Origin: Algoriphagus ratkowskyi
Lineage (GTDB): Bacteria > Bacteroidota > Bacteroidia > Cytophagales > Cyclobacteriaceae
DNA: 60,049 nt
NCBI RefSeq assembly: GCF_002150505.1
Contig: NZ_MSSV01000026.1
Span: forward strand, 1 to 60,049
Reading direction: 5' to 3'
Position 1 is the stretch's first letter; every line of letters begins with the position of its first letter. The notes under the pieces were generated by a model, which saw only the letters and a program-made list of their open reading frames with translations, searched no databases and was not told the DNA's origin. Both the position numbers and the translations under genes were made by a program. Shown in pieces: positions 42,937 through 50,979 of the stretch.

Positions 42937-44736
42937 TTATCCTTTTGATACTTCCATGCTGACAGACTTGCCTTTGATGGTGTTGTTCTTCATTCCGTTG
43001 ATTACCTGATCGGCATCTTTAGAAGGAACATCCACAAAAGAGAAGTTGTCATAGATATCGATTCCGCCAATGCTACGTCCTGATAAACCAGTTTCTCCAG
43101 CAATTGCACCTACGATATCATTTGGACGAATTCTGTCTTTTGATCCAAGGTTCAAGAATAGACGAGTCATATTGGCTTCGCGAACTCTTTCTGGTCTGTT
43201 ACCACCATCTCTAGATCCGCCATCACGACTTCCGAATTCTCTTCTTGGCTCGCCACCTCTTCCTCTGTCTCCTCTTTCTCCACCTCTCTCAAATCTTCCG
43301 CCTCTTTCTCCACCTCTTTCGAATCTTCCACCTCGCTCACCTCTTCCTCCGTCACGTCCGCCATCGCGTCCACCGTCTCTTCTACGATCTCCACCTGATG
43401 CATCGATGCTGAAGTTCTGATCAGCCATTTCTTTAATGGAAGAACCCATTACGATTTTGATCAAACCAACTGCAACTTGATCAATTGTAAGTCCTTCAGC
43501 AAGCATCTGTCCGATAGTTGCTTCGAATATTTGATTGTCTTCTACTTTCTCTACTTGCTCTGTTACGTCTTTTACGAATTTCGCTTTTTTCAATTCGATC
43601 AATTCAGCAGCAGAAGGAGGGGACATCTTCGTGATAGTAGCTTTGGTATATCTTTCCAAATCTCTCATCTTGAAATTATCTCTTCTTCCAGTTACAAAAC
43701 TAATTGCTTTGCCACTTTTACCAGCACGGCCTGTACGACCAATTCTGTGTACGTAATATTCCTCGTCTAGTGGAAGGTCGAAGTTAAATACTGCTTCTAC
43801 GTTGTCCACGTCAATACCTCTAGCAGCTACATCAGTAGCAACCAAAACTTTGCAATGTCCCTTACGGAATTTACCCATTACTTTATCTCTCTGAGCTTGA
43901 GAAAGATCACCATGAAGTGCATCAGCAGCGATTCCTCTTGCAACCAAGCCTTCAGTAATCTCATCCACCATTCTTTTAGTATTACAGAATACCACACTAA
44001 GATTGATGTTGTGAACATTCATCAAACGAGCCATCAACTCCAATTTCAATGGATTTTTGACTTCGTAATACGTTTGCTCGATGTTAGAAACTGTTAGCTC
44101 CTTTTTGTCGATTTTAACAATCTCAGGATTTGTCTGATATTTTCTAGTCAAGTCCATAATAGGCTTGGCCATAGTAGCAGAGAAGAATACAGTCTGTCTT
44201 TCCTCTGGCATCTCCTGAAGTATAGCTTCGATATCATCTCTGAAACCCATGTCAAGCATCTCATCAGCTTCATCCAATACTAGGATGCCTACTGAATCAA
44301 GCTTCAAAGTACCACGATTGATGTGATCTTGCACACGACCTGGAGTACCTACGACAATCTGAACTCCTTTTCGAAGTACTCTGATCTGACGGTCGATAGA
44401 CTCGCCACCGTAGATTGCTACAGAATTGATTCCTCTGTGATATTTAGCTAGTTTCTGAATTTCGCCTTCTACCTGAACTGCAAGTTCACGAGTAGGGCAA
44501 AGAATGATAGCCTGTGGCTTGTTTAGATCCGAATCAACTAAGTCGATGATTGGAATACCAAAAGCCGCTGTTTTACCCGTACCAGTTTGAGCCTGTCCTA
44601 TGACATCTCTACCCTGTAGGATAAAAGGGATTGATTGTGTTTGAATTGGGGAAGGTTGGGTATAGCCCATCTCTTCCACTGACTTAAGAATTTCCGCAGA
44701 AATTCCCAAGTCTGAGAACTTGAGTGTTTGATCCAT
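42937..44736 (-). CDS. deaD: DEAD-box RNA helicase, CsdA/DeaD type
   Basis: 599 residues, ATP-dependent RNA unwinding in ribosome assembly and cold adaptation. Q motif and FSDLGISAEILKSVEEMGYTQPSPIQ at the start, AQTGTGKT (about 52-59, motif I), PTRELA, VLDEADEML, SAT, and RGIDVDNVEAV...HRIGRTGRAG motifs (about 330-360) in the C-terminal RecA domain. Residues 450-515 form an Arg/Gly/Glu-rich repeat region (GGRDGGRDGGRGERGG, FERGGERGG), followed by a DbpA-type RNA-binding domain (about 522-597; MTRLFLNLGSKDRI ... GGIDIYDNFSFVDVPSKDAD). The gene has an almost 100-nt leader as judged from the promoter. Confidence 0.96.
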   Translation of the reverse strand: MDQTLKFSDLGISAEILKSVEEMGYTQPSPIQTQSIPFILQGRDVIGQAQTGTGKTAAFGIPIIDLVDSDLNKPQAIILCPTRELAVQVEGEIQKLAKYHRGINSVAIYGGESIDRQIRVLRKGVQIVVGTPGRVQDHINRGTLKLDSVGILVLDEADEMLDMGFRDDIEAILQEMPEERQTVFFSATMAKPIMDLTRKYQTNPEIVKIDKKELTVSNIEQTYYEVKNPLKLELMARLMNVHNINLSVVFCNTKRMVDEITEGLVARGIAADALHGDLSQAQRDKVMGKFRKGHCKVLVATDVAARGIDVDNVEAVFNFDLPLDEEYYVHRIGRTGRAGKSGKAISFVTGRRDNFKMRDLERYTKATITKMSPPSAAELIELKKAKFVKDVTEQVEKVEDNQIFEATIGQMLAEGLTIDQVAVGLIKIVMGSSIKEMADQNFSIDASGGDRRRDGGRDGGRDGGRGERGGRFERGGERGGRFERGGERGDRGRGGEPRREFGSRDGGSRDGGNRPERVREANMTRLFLNLGSKDRIRPNDIVGAIAGETGLSGRSIGGIDIYDNFSFVDVPSKDADQVINGMKNNTIKGKSVSMEVSKG

Positions 44737-44840
44737 GATGTTTCCTTAATTTCCCTGCCATTCGGTCCTAATAAATATCCCGACAAGCGACAGTAAGGAA
44801 TTCACGGCACGAAAAATTGTTCTTTGTCTTATTGACGGTG

Positions 44841-44872
44841 CAAAAGTAGGATTAATATTTTAAATAGCCAAA
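44841..44872 (-). promoter_or_regulatory. deaD: Promoter of deaD
   Basis: On the minus strand TTTG (44869-44872), a 20-nt spacer and TACTTTTG (44841-44848) fit the Bacteroidota consensus well. It puts the transcript start near 44834, giving a leader of about 98 nt, long for the group and typical of cold-regulated helicase genes. Confidence 0.75.
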
Positions 44873-45045
44873 CTGTATTCGAAAGTTTTTAGAATATTCT
44901 TTAAAAAATAAGCGATTCGAACAAAATATATTTGGTTTGGTGGAGATAGGCTTGGTTTATCAAGAATAAAAAATATGTCGTGATTTTGGTAATTAAATAC
45001 TAATCGTGCTTTTATAACTCTTAAATAAATTCTACAATCTCAAAT

Positions 45046-45216
45046 CCCAGAATTTCGCTTCGCTATATTCTGTCTGATATAGGTTTTGCCTTTGGCACAA
45101 ATGAAGATAAAATTTAAACTTATGAACCTTGCCAAAGGTAAGACCTGTAATAGCCCCAAATAAAATTCTGGCTTCAAAAGAATCGCAAAGTAGTATTGTG
45201 TGCCAAGGGCACGAGC
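45046..45216. repeat. TGCC-N3-GGCA repeat, two copies in inverted orientation
   Basis: Contains TGCCTTTGGCA (45087-45097), the degenerate TGCCAAAGGTA (45130-45140) and TGCCAAGGGCA (45201-45211). The left half carries CAGAAT (45048-45053) / ATTCTG (45067-45072) around TTCGCTTCGCTAT. It matches the reverse complement of the repeat at 59822-59874 at most positions. The right half matches that repeat in direct orientation but is more degenerate. Confidence 0.75.
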
Positions 45217-45319
45217 TATAACTAGGATAGAAAACTAGCTTTTCAAAACTTTAGCTAAAAAATAAACTTTAAGCATTCCATTTTTCCGATTTTTATATCT
45301 TCCATTCTTCGGATCCCAA

Positions 45320-46111
45320 TCACAAAAATGCTTTGTCCTCACTCGCTTCTTCCATCATTTTAGCTGATAATTCTTTGCCCAAATATCTGTCAATAAGATC
45401 ATGTGCAAGATATAATACGGGAGTAAGCGCAATAGCCACAATCATTTTGTACAGGTAGTTCATAATACCGACTGCTATAATTTGGCTGATACTCCAGTTT
45501 CCAAAAACGTAGAAAGCGATCCCCAACACGACGAATGAATCGATAAACTGACTAACCAGCGTAGAACCCGTTGCTCGTAACCATATCTTATTCTCCCCAG
45601 TGATAGCTCTCAGCTTTTGGAACACATATACATCAATCAGTTGCCCGATCAAGAATGCTGTAAGTGAACCTATGATAATTCCCAAACCTTGGCGGAAGAT
45701 GGTATTAAAGGCATAACTGATGTTGAAGCTATCTCCGTTTGGCGTAGTTGCATTTACGTCCAACCAAAAATCCGCCGGAGTGAGCAAAGTCACTACACTG
45801 ATCACTATAAATGAATAAGCAATAAGTCCAGCGGTGAGAAATGAAATTTTCTTGACCCCCTTTTTACCAAAATACTCATTGATAATATCAGTGGTAATAA
45901 ATACAACTGGCCAGATGACGGCTCCAGCTGTTAAATTAAAGTCGAGCAAATATTCTTCAAAGAATGTCCAGTTGACAGGAGCGAAGCCTAAAGTCTTCTC
46001 TGCTGAAAAAATTTTAACTCCTATAATCTCTGCAAGAATCGCATTGGTCAGAAAAATACTTCCCAATATAATTAACAGATTGGTTTTACGAGTGTTTTGA
46101 ATCTTGTTCAT
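45320..46111 (-). CDS. Queuosine precursor transporter (VUT/YhhQ family)
   Basis: 263 residues, about six membrane helices. The signatures are ANAILAEIIGVKIF-like LTNAILAEIIGVKIF (about 21-35), VVFITTDIINEYFGKKG (about 69-85), the Gln/Asp-rich IGQLIDVYVFQKLRAITG and STLVSQFIDSFVVLGIAFYVFG (about 182-205), all typical of YhhQ/QueT-like proteins that import preQ0 or related bases. The start overlaps the stop of the RNase Z gene (4 bp), so the operon is STAS - rnz - this gene. Confidence 0.92.
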   Translation of the reverse strand: MNKIQNTRKTNLLIILGSIFLTNAILAEIIGVKIFSAEKTLGFAPVNWTFFEEYLLDFNLTAGAVIWPVVFITTDIINEYFGKKGVKKISFLTAGLIAYSFIVISVVTLLTPADFWLDVNATTPNGDSFNISYAFNTIFRQGLGIIIGSLTAFLIGQLIDVYVFQKLRAITGENKIWLRATGSTLVSQFIDSFVVLGIAFYVFGNWSISQIIAVGIMNYLYKMIVAIALTPVLYLAHDLIDRYLGKELSAKMMEEASEDKAFL

Positions 46112-47025
46112 ATGGCATACGTATGACCCTCTTCACTCAATATGCTGTTAGGGAAAACACTTTTAGCCTCTTCAAGTAAAGGCTCTAATTGTACATACCG
46201 GGAAGAAAAGTGCCCTAGGAGTAATTTTTTTACCCTGCTGACCTTTGCCACTTCTGCAGCTTGCTTGGCTGTGCTGTGAAAAGTGATTGCAGCGCGTTCC
46301 AAATTATCTTCCATGAAAGTAGATTCATGGTAAAGTAAATCTACATTCTTTAGATACTGCTTTAGCTCTGGGTTAAAAATAGTGTCTGAACAATAGGCGT
46401 ACGTCCGTAAAGCCGGAAGAGGATGCGTGTAATCAGCTACTTTATAATGGTTGCCATTTTTATCCGTAAAATTATTTCCCAATCGAAGCTTCTTTATGGC
46501 TTCAAGTGGGATAGGAGCTTGTTGTAATTTTTCCTTGATCATACTACGAAGTCCGTATTTCTCTCGAATCAAAAACCCCGTGGTGGGAAGTCGATGTCTG
46601 AGCGGGAAGCTATAGACCTTATAGCGATTGTCTTCCATTAATAGATTCAACCCATCGTCATGTGTTTGAATGAAATTAAGCGGATAACTGAGTTTTGTGT
46701 TACTGTATCTAAAATTGGTAGTGATGATTTCATCCAATCCTTGGGGACCAAATAAGGTTAGGGGAGTAGTCCGCTTCCCGAGATTGTAGCTAGAAAGCAA
46801 ACCGACCAACCCTAAATAATGATCTCCGTGGAGATGAGAGATGAAAATATGATTGATCTTGGAAACTTTGATCTTGAAGGCACGAGCTTGCAGCTGCATT
46901 GCTTCCCCACAATCAATCAATAAAAAATCCTGCCCAAATCTTACGACTTGGGCAGTATGATGTCTTCCATGCACAGGGATGGAAGAGGTATTTCCTAATA
47001 TGGTGACTTCAAAGTCAGGTATCAA
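46108..47025 (-). CDS. rnz: Ribonuclease Z
   Basis: 305 residues. Metallo-beta-lactamase fold; tRNA 3'-processing endonuclease. The N-terminus FEVTILGNTSSIPVHGRHHTAQVV fits the family. The zinc motif HLHGDHYLGL (about 63-72) and later His ligands in YCSDT, LLYHESTFMEDN and AAEVAKVSRVKKLLLGHFSSRY are present. A long exosite-like insertion is seen (about 150-185). The start is a TTG whose last two bases and following A form the TGA stop of the STAS gene (TTGA overlap); no ATG fits the N-terminus. Confidence 0.94.
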   Translation of the reverse strand: MIPDFEVTILGNTSSIPVHGRHHTAQVVRFGQDFLLIDCGEAMQLQARAFKIKVSKINHIFISHLHGDHYLGLVGLLSSYNLGKRTTPLTLFGPQGLDEIITTNFRYSNTKLSYPLNFIQTHDDGLNLLMEDNRYKVYSFPLRHRLPTTGFLIREKYGLRSMIKEKLQQAPIPLEAIKKLRLGNNFTDKNGNHYKVADYTHPLPALRTYAYCSDTIFNPELKQYLKNVDLLYHESTFMEDNLERAAITFHSTAKQAAEVAKVSRVKKLLLGHFSSRYVQLEPLLEEAKSVFPNSILSEEGHTYAI

Positions 47026-47405
47026 CCTTCCTCCTCTTCTTCTTCTCCTCCGCTTTCTATGGCATGCATAAAGATAGCCTCACTCGCTTCTTCAAGTGAG
47101 CTTACTATTTTTAGTTTTTTGTCAAGCATGGAGATTTTCAACAACTTCATGACGTGGTCCTGCACACCTGAAATGATGAAAACACCACCATTCTTACCAA
47201 ACTCACGATCTCCAACCAGCAATGCGCTAAGTCCTGAAGAATCTACGTATTTCACTTCGCTCATGTCCAAAACAAGATTTTCGAAGCCTTCAGCATGAAT
47301 CGTCAACAATTCAGATTTTAAAACTGGAGCCAGTAATGAATCCAATTTCTCTTCCTGTGGTGTGAAGATGACGTACTGTTCTTTCTTATCAATTGAATAT
47401 TTCAT
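47022..47405 (-). CDS. STAS-domain anti-sigma factor antagonist-like protein
   Basis: 127 residues with a SpoIIAA/RsbV-like STAS fold: YSIDKKEQYVIFTPQEEKLDSLLAPVLKSELLTIHAEGFENLVLDMSEVKYVDSSGLSALLVGDREFGKNGG (about 3-73). The phosphorylatable Ser lies in VDSSGLSALL (about 53-62). The tail GGEEEEEEG is acidic. It would act as a partner-switching antagonist; the anti-sigma kinase is not in the window. A palindrome lies 28 nt upstream of the start. Confidence 0.9.
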   Translation of the reverse strand: MKYSIDKKEQYVIFTPQEEKLDSLLAPVLKSELLTIHAEGFENLVLDMSEVKYVDSSGLSALLVGDREFGKNGGVFIISGVQDHVMKLLKISMLDKKLKIVSSLEEASEAIFMHAIESGGEEEEEEG

Positions 47406-47433
47406 GTGTTTGATTTTTGTTTTTTAAAGGTAA

Positions 47434-47451
47434 TCCCGATAGCTATCGGGA
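47434..47451. repeat. Palindrome TCCCGATAGCTATCGGGA
   Basis: Perfect 18-bp palindrome upstream of the STAS gene. It shares the core CCGATA / TATCGG with the palindrome at 10783-10800. Without a T tract it is unlikely to be a terminator. Confidence 0.7.
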
Positions 47452-47566
47452 GGTGTATCTCGCCGTGTTATCCTAATAGTTATCTGGACATCCATCATTG
47501 AGTCGTTAAAAACATGTCTGACTTCCTGATGCAGACTTGTTTTCATAGTATAAGTCACTTCGTCAT

Positions 47567-48505
47567 TTAGCCTAAATGTGAAAGTATCGCTTTTTCAATT
47601 CTAGACTCAATTTCTGTTGTATTTGCTTTTTGGAATTTTTCACCGGTTATTTTTTCGAATAGCTCAATATAGCGATCAGAGATGCTTTCTACAATTTCGT
47701 CTGTCATTTCAGGCACAGATTGTCCATCCTTACCCTGAAATCCATTCGAAATCAACCATTGCCTCACAAATTCTTTCGAAAGCTGTTTCTGTGCTATTCC
47801 TTTTGCTTGATTCTCTTCATAGCCATTTGCATAGAAATAGCGAGATGAATCTGGCGTATGAATTTCGTCAATCAGAAGAATTTCATCTCCGACTTTACCA
47901 AACTCATATTTGGTGTCCACCAAGATCAATCCCATCTCATTGGCCATTTCTTGACCTCTTTGGAAAAGTGCTCTGGTGTATTTTTCAAGTTGTATGTAAT
48001 CAGTTTCACTGACGATTCCTTGTTTCAGGATCTCTTCTCTGGAGATATCTTCGTCGTGCCCTTGATCTGCTTTGGTAGTAGGAGTGATGATAGGTTGAGG
48101 AAATGGATCGTTTTCACGCATATGTTCAGACATTGCTACACCGCAAATGCTACGCTTGCCAGCTAAATACTCTCGTGCGGCATGACCGGCCATGTATCCT
48201 CGAATAACCATTTCTACCTTGAAAGGCTCACAACGAATTCCGATAGTCACATTAGGATCAGGAGTAGACGTCACCCAGTTGGGTACGATGTCAGTGGTAG
48301 CAGCTAGAAATTTCGCAGCTATCTGATTTAGAACTTGACCTTTGTATGGAATTGGTTTAGGTAGAACCACATCAAAGGCCGAAATTCTGTCGGAAGCGAC
48401 TACAACCAATTCTTTGTCAAACATATAGACATCACGAACTTTACCCTTGTAAAATCCCTGCTGTCCGGGGAATTGAAAATTGGTCTCTTTAATTGCGTTA
48501 CTCAT
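47567..48505 (-). CDS. purC: Phosphoribosylaminoimidazole-succinocarboxamide synthase
   Basis: SAICAR synthase, step 8 of de novo purine synthesis: joins aspartate to CAIR using ATP. 312 residues from the ATG (an in-frame TTG six codons upstream lies in the promoter). Visible are the N-terminal GKVRDVYMFDKELVVVASDRISAFDVVLP (about 21-49; ATP-binding loop), VEMVIRGYMAGHAAREYLAGKRSICGV, LILVDTKYEFGKVGDEILLIDEIHTPDSSRYFY (about 199-231) and a long C-terminal helical region, as in the longer form of the enzyme. Single gene. Confidence 0.96.
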   Translation of the reverse strand: MSNAIKETNFQFPGQQGFYKGKVRDVYMFDKELVVVASDRISAFDVVLPKPIPYKGQVLNQIAAKFLAATTDIVPNWVTSTPDPNVTIGIRCEPFKVEMVIRGYMAGHAAREYLAGKRSICGVAMSEHMRENDPFPQPIITPTTKADQGHDEDISREEILKQGIVSETDYIQLEKYTRALFQRGQEMANEMGLILVDTKYEFGKVGDEILLIDEIHTPDSSRYFYANGYEENQAKGIAQKQLSKEFVRQWLISNGFQGKDGQSVPEMTDEIVESISDRYIELFEKITGEKFQKANTTEIESRIEKAILSHLG

Positions 48506-48520
48506 CCTTTTTCGTTTGGG

Positions 48521-48528
48521 CAAAAATA
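48521..48528 (-). promoter_or_regulatory. purC: -7 element of purC
   Basis: On the minus strand TATTTTTG matches TAnnTTTG, 15 nt before the ATG. No TTTG is found at -33. The leader would be very short. Confidence 0.45.
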
Positions 48529-48562
48529 GAAAAGCTTTTTTTATCCTCTCTAGTCGACCACA

Positions 48563-49648
48563 TTATTTATTGATATTGTTTCCCTTTTCGTAAGTCTCTG
48601 AATTTACTAGCTTTTCTTTTTCGTCGAAAAATTCTCTTTTCCCGTGAAGTTTACCTTTCTGAAATCTTCTAATTTCCTCCAATGATCCATCTTCCCGATA
48701 GAGTCTAACTTCACCTTCAGCAAGGTTATTTAGAAAATTCACAGCAAAATAAATCTGTCCATTTTCAAAGTAATTTATTTCAAGAGTCCTGTTTCCCGAC
48801 TTATCGAAATTCGTTTTCTGCTTTAACTTACCCGATTCAAAATACTTCTCAGTGGGCTGAATATGAATTCCTTTCTTGAAAATAGCCTTATCACTAATTG
48901 TTCCATTCATATGATAAGAGACCAATTCTCCTTCTTCATATCCTTTTTTATAATTACCTCTGCGCTCTGGTTGTCCATTAGGATAGTTGAGCTCGTAAAT
49001 TCCGCTCAAGACGCCTTTTGAATAGTCAATTTTGGATTGTACTTGGCCATCTTCAAAGTATTGAGTTTCTCTCCCATCAAGCTCGCCATCTTTATAAGTT
49101 GCCGACACTAGAATTTGGTCATTCTCTGCGTATTCTATAAAAGCCCCTTCGTATCTACCATCAGAGAAATGGACTTTAGATGCAAGTTTTCCTGATTCAT
49201 AGAAGCTCTCACTCAGTCCATTCGGTTTATTATTACTGAAAATTGTTTGGTCTTGAATCTGTCCGGACTTATAATAGGTGATTACCACACCGGTAATTTG
49301 ATTATCCGAATACATAGATATTTGCTTAAGTATTCCACCTGGAAAAAAGCTTTTGGACTCACCAGATCTGATATTCTCCACAAAAGGAGTAATTCTCATT
49401 GTATCACCAGTCGTAGGATCCAAATCAGCAAAAACCCCATGTCTAAGGTTATCTTTCAGGAAACCTATTAAAATAAGATTTCCGTCTTCATCATAAAGTT
49501 TAACATCACCATTTGCCTTCCCATTTATTCTAATATACTCCTCCTTCAATAGAGACTCTTCCAAATCATAATAGGAGCGAATAGTATCCTGAGCCAAAGA
49601 GAAATTGGATAGTAAGCAGCACGCGATAAGAAGGATATTTCTGTTCAT
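48563..49648 (-). CDS. Exported YwqK/MORN-type repeat protein
   Basis: 361 residues with signal peptide (1-19). The remainder is built of more than ten repeats of about 20-23 residues of the form YxxGxLxxxxxYxxGxxxG, for example YYKSGQIQDQTIFSNNKPNG, YFEDGQVQSKIDYSKGVLSG, YREDGSLEEIRRFQKGKLHG. Such MORN-like tandem repeats form an extended beta structure. Some relatives are annotated as toxin-antitoxin YwqK, but this one has no toxin partner and is exported, so that label should not be taken literally. Its start lies 3 nt from the T tract of the thiolase terminator. Confidence 0.85.
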   Translation of the reverse strand: MNRNILLIACCLLSNFSLAQDTIRSYYDLEESLLKEEYIRINGKANGDVKLYDEDGNLILIGFLKDNLRHGVFADLDPTTGDTMRITPFVENIRSGESKSFFPGGILKQISMYSDNQITGVVITYYKSGQIQDQTIFSNNKPNGLSESFYESGKLASKVHFSDGRYEGAFIEYAENDQILVSATYKDGELDGRETQYFEDGQVQSKIDYSKGVLSGIYELNYPNGQPERRGNYKKGYEEGELVSYHMNGTISDKAIFKKGIHIQPTEKYFESGKLKQKTNFDKSGNRTLEINYFENGQIYFAVNFLNNLAEGEVRLYREDGSLEEIRRFQKGKLHGKREFFDEKEKLVNSETYEKGNNINK

Positions 49649-49651
49649 TAG

Positions 49652-49686
49652 GAAAAAAGAAACCGCAAGACGAAAAGCCTTGCGGT
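49652..49686 (-). terminator. Terminator of the thiolase gene
   Basis: Arms ACCGCAAG / CTTGCGGT with a 9-nt loop; on the minus strand the hairpin is followed by TTTCTTTTTT. It lies 18 nt after the thiolase stop and ends 4 nt before the next start codon. Confidence 0.88.
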
Positions 49687-49704
49687 ATATGAATTAGTTT
49701 GAGA

Positions 49705-50886
49705 TTACATCTTCTCGATCACAATAGCCGAAGCGCCACCACCACCATTGCAGATTCCTGCCACACCGATTTTGCCACTTTTCTGATATAACACAGAATT
49801 CAATGTGCTGATGATTCTAGCGCCTGAAGCTCCCAATGGATGTCCCAAAGAAACAGCTCCACCGAAGACATTTACTTTGTCATTGTCTAAGCTTAATTCT
49901 TTTTGATTAGCTAAGGCAACAGCAGCAAAAGCTTCATTGATTTCATAGAAATCTATGTCTTCAGCCGTAAGTCCTGCATGTTGGATTGCTTTTGGAATAG
50001 CTAGGGCAGGAGCAGTAGTGAACCAAAGTGGATCGGTAGCCGCATCGGCAAAGCCTCGGATTTTTGCGAGAGGCTTCAATCCTAGTTCCTCTGCTTTTTC
50101 CTTACTCACCAAAACTAAAGCCGAAGCTCCATCATTCATAGTGGAAGCATTAGCCGCTGTGACAGTTCCCTCTTTATCGAATACTGGTCGAAGCGAAGCA
50201 ATTTTATCAAACATCACATTCTTGTACTCCTCGTCTTCATCGATTACAATTATTTCGCCTTTTCTACCTTTTATCTCTACAGGAACGACTTCATCTTTGA
50301 AGTAGCCTTTAGCCCAAGAATCAGCTGATCTCTGGTAGGATTGAATAGCATAAGCATCTTGATCCTCGCGCGAGATATTCATTTCTTTGGCGGTATTATC
50401 CGCACAGTTTCCCATCGGGAATTTATAGTACACTTCGTACAGACCGTCTTTTACCAGACCATCCACGAACTCCGCATTTCCATATTTATAGCCAAATCTT
50501 GCCTTTGGAACATAGAACGGCACGTTTGACATGCTTTCCATTCCACCAGCCACGACCACGTCGTTGATGCCAAGCATGATAGATTGAGCGCCAAACATTA
50601 CGGCTTTCATACCGGATGCGCAAACTTTATTAACAGTAGTACAAGGAACATTATAGCCAATTCCAGCTCCTATAGCTGCCTGACGCGCAGGGGCTTGTCC
50701 AAGGTTAGCAGAAATTACATTTCCCATAAAAACCTCCTGAACTTCTTCTGACTTGACACCGGCTTTTTCTAAAGCTCCTTTGATTGCTGTGCTACCTAGT
50801 TCCACTGCGGTAAGACTCGCTAATTTGCCTCCAAAACTTCCTAGAGGAGTTCTTACAGCAGCTACGATATATACTTCTTTGATCAT
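49705..50886 (-). CDS. Acetyl-CoA C-acyltransferase (thiolase)
   Basis: 393 residues, normal thiolase length. Nucleophile Cys in VCASGMKAVMFGA (about 87-99), GGMESMSNVPFY, NASTMNDGASALVL, the His loop EINEAFAAV (about 340-348), GGAVSLGHPLGASGARI (about 348-364 region) and the second Cys in GICNGGGGASAIVIE near the end. It either condenses two acetyl-CoA or cleaves 3-oxoacyl-CoA; the sequence does not decide between atoB and fadA types. It is on its own, with a heptamer array upstream. Confidence 0.95.
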   Translation of the reverse strand: MIKEVYIVAAVRTPLGSFGGKLASLTAVELGSTAIKGALEKAGVKSEEVQEVFMGNVISANLGQAPARQAAIGAGIGYNVPCTTVNKVCASGMKAVMFGAQSIMLGINDVVVAGGMESMSNVPFYVPKARFGYKYGNAEFVDGLVKDGLYEVYYKFPMGNCADNTAKEMNISREDQDAYAIQSYQRSADSWAKGYFKDEVVPVEIKGRKGEIIVIDEDEEYKNVMFDKIASLRPVFDKEGTVTAANASTMNDGASALVLVSKEKAEELGLKPLAKIRGFADAATDPLWFTTAPALAIPKAIQHAGLTAEDIDFYEINEAFAAVALANQKELSLDNDKVNVFGGAVSLGHPLGASGARIISTLNSVLYQKSGKIGVAGICNGGGGASAIVIEKM

Positions 50887-50910
50887 TATTATTTGGGTTT
50901 TAATTTTAAA

Positions 50911-50971
50911 GACAGAAGACAGAAGACGGGAGACCGAAGTAGCTTCCGTCTTCCGTCTTCCAGCTTCGGTC
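50911..50971. repeat. Two facing 4x7-nt arrays (GACNGRA / TTCCGTC)
   Basis: Four heptamers GACAGAA, GACAGAA, GACGGGA, GACCGAA, then GTAGC, then four complementary heptamers TTCCGTC, TTCCGTC, TTCCAGC, TTCGGTC. The two sides are reverse complements in type, so the whole could form a long imperfect hairpin in RNA or DNA. It fills the spacer between the thiolase start and the TPR gene stop. A second 7-nt array is at 792-840. Confidence 0.8.
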
Positions 50972-50979
50972 TTACTATT

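Larger units (their letters stand above)
44737..45319. other. Spacer between deaD and the queuosine-precursor transporter gene
   Basis: No gene is supported in 583 nt. The left part holds the deaD leader and promoter, and 45046-45216 holds the inverted repeat described below. The remainder is AT-rich and without features I can name. Confidence 0.55.

Noticed and set aside
43230..43400. Tandem DNA repeat resembling a CRISPR or satellite
   Set aside because: The repetition follows the codons for GGR/GERGG in the helicase and has no spacer pattern.
43167..43420. Acidic or proline-rich long frames opposite and beside the helicase RGG region
   Set aside because: They are shadows of the GC-rich Arg/Gly repeats of the DEAD-box helicase; the repeats are coding and in frame.
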